Origin: Candidatus Omnitrophota bacterium
Lineage (GTDB): Bacteria; Omnitrophota; Koll11; Zapsychrales; Aceulaceae
Direction: 5' to 3'
Assembly: GCA_029931885.1 (NCBI GenBank)
Contig: JAOZRJ010000066.1
Location: 1-7,806, forward strand
DNA: 7,806 nt
Each line of letters opens with the position of its first letter. The first letter of the stretch is position 1. Positions 7,216 through 7,806 of this stretch are shown in pieces. The notes below the pieces were generated by a model. That model was not told the DNA's origin. It saw only the letters and a list, made by a program, of their open reading frames with translations, and ran no database searches. Position numbers and translations under genes: made by a program.

Positions 7216-7806
7216 ATGGTATCAGCTATATTTTTTATTTTTGGATCGGTAATTGGAAGCTTTCTAAATGTCTGCATTGTGCGTATGCCAAAAGAAGAAT
7301 CAGTTGTACTCCCAAGATCACATTGTGTTAATTGTAAAAAAACAATTGTCTGGCATGACAACATTCCTTTTATCAGTTTTCTTCTTTTAAAAGGAAAATG
7401 TCGGAATTGCGGACAAAAAATCTCTTTTAGATATTTTCTTATTGAATTATTAACAGCACTATCCTTTGTAGGATTTTATCTTTATTTTGGCCTTAATTTG
7501 ATTTTGATACCATACTTGGTCATGATGTGCGGATTTATTGTAGCAACATTTGTAGATATTGAACATCGCATCATACCTGATGAAATAAGCGTTGGAGGAA
7601 TGATTGTCGGATTTTTGTTGAGCTGTGCCATTCCTCATCTGCACGCAACGGATTCTTATCTTTTATCTGCAGGAAGATCTTTACTTGGAATTCTCGTCGG
7701 AGGTGGATCTATATATGCAATGGGGTTGATTGGCGATTTTATTTTTAAGAAAGAATCGATGGGCGGCGGTGATGTTAAGCTTATGGCCATGATCGGTGCA
7801 TTCATG
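7216..7806 (+). CDS. pilD: Type IV prepilin leader peptidase / N-methyltransferase (partial, 3' end off the window)
   Basis: An inner-membrane aspartyl protease (family A24) that cleaves, and in the bifunctional form N-methylates, the leader of type IV pilins and pseudopilins. The frame is open for 197 codons from ATG 7216 to the right edge without a stop. Residues 1-20 are a first membrane segment ending in the family's GSFLNVCIVRMP block. Then come two zinc-type pairs, Cys37/Cys40 and Cys62/Cys65, in the cytoplasmic N-terminal domain, which mark the bifunctional methylating form. Hydrophobic segments follow. Catalytic Asp114 is in VDIEHRIIPD and Asp186 in the GGGDVK motif, so both active-site residues lie within the window. 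About 50-60 residues with the last membrane segments are probably missing. A good ribosome binding site precedes the ATG, 14 bases after aroE. The pseudopilin or pilin substrates are not in the window. The symbol is given by family; gspO would be equally valid. Confidence 0.93.
   Translation, partial: MVSAIFFIFGSVIGSFLNVCIVRMPKEESVVLPRSHCVNCKKTIVWHDNIPFISFLLLKGKCRNCGQKISFRYFLIELLTALSFVGFYLYFGLNLILIPYLVMMCGFIVATFVDIEHRIIPDEISVGGMIVGFLLSCAIPHLHATDSYLLSAGRSLLGILVGGGSIYAMGLIGDFIFKKESMGGGDVKLMAMIGAFM

Overview
This window is a stretch of core metabolic genes, all on the + strand and packed tightly enough to be one transcription unit or the middle of one. It holds the tail of a sugar-nucleotide transferase gene, then metK, ahcY, pfkA, ilvC, leuA and aroE, and finally the first 197 codons of a type IV prepilin peptidase gene that runs off the right edge. 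The largest gap between genes is 29 bases, and one junction (ahcY/pfkA) overlaps by a single base. I see no rRNA, tRNA, CRISPR array, insertion sequence, riboswitch or convincing terminator, and no gene-free stretch over 30 bases.

Organism: a low-GC (roughly 40% by eye), free-living or at least biosynthetically capable bacterium. The prepilin peptidase implies type IV pili, type II secretion or a related pseudopilus. S-adenosylhomocysteine hydrolase (rather than the Pfs/LuxS route), the short class I ketol-acid reductoisomerase and the unusual mixture of pathways in one cluster suggest a deep-branching or candidate phylum, for example an Omnitrophota/PVC-like lineage. That placement is inference from general character, not from a search.

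Layout: 1-159 is the C-terminus of a nucleotidyltransferase. 181-2783 is the activated-methyl module: MetK makes S-adenosylmethionine and AhcY clears the S-adenosylhomocysteine left after methyl transfer. 2783-3772 is an ATP-type phosphofructokinase of glycolysis. 3794-6321 is the branched-chain module: IlvC makes the dihydroxy acid that IlvD (not in the window) converts to 2-ketoisovalerate, which LeuA condenses with acetyl-CoA to start leucine synthesis. 6332-7201 is AroE of the shikimate pathway. 7216-7806 is the prepilin peptidase.

The most interesting signal is in the dinucleotide-binding loops. Both NADP-family reductases in the window, IlvC and AroE, have acidic residues where the usual NADPH-phosphate-binding Arg/Ser (IlvC) or Asn-Arg-Thr (AroE) would be. 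This suggests both may prefer NADH. I found no clear sign of a wholly new system; the rest reads as ordinary core metabolism in an unusual gene order.
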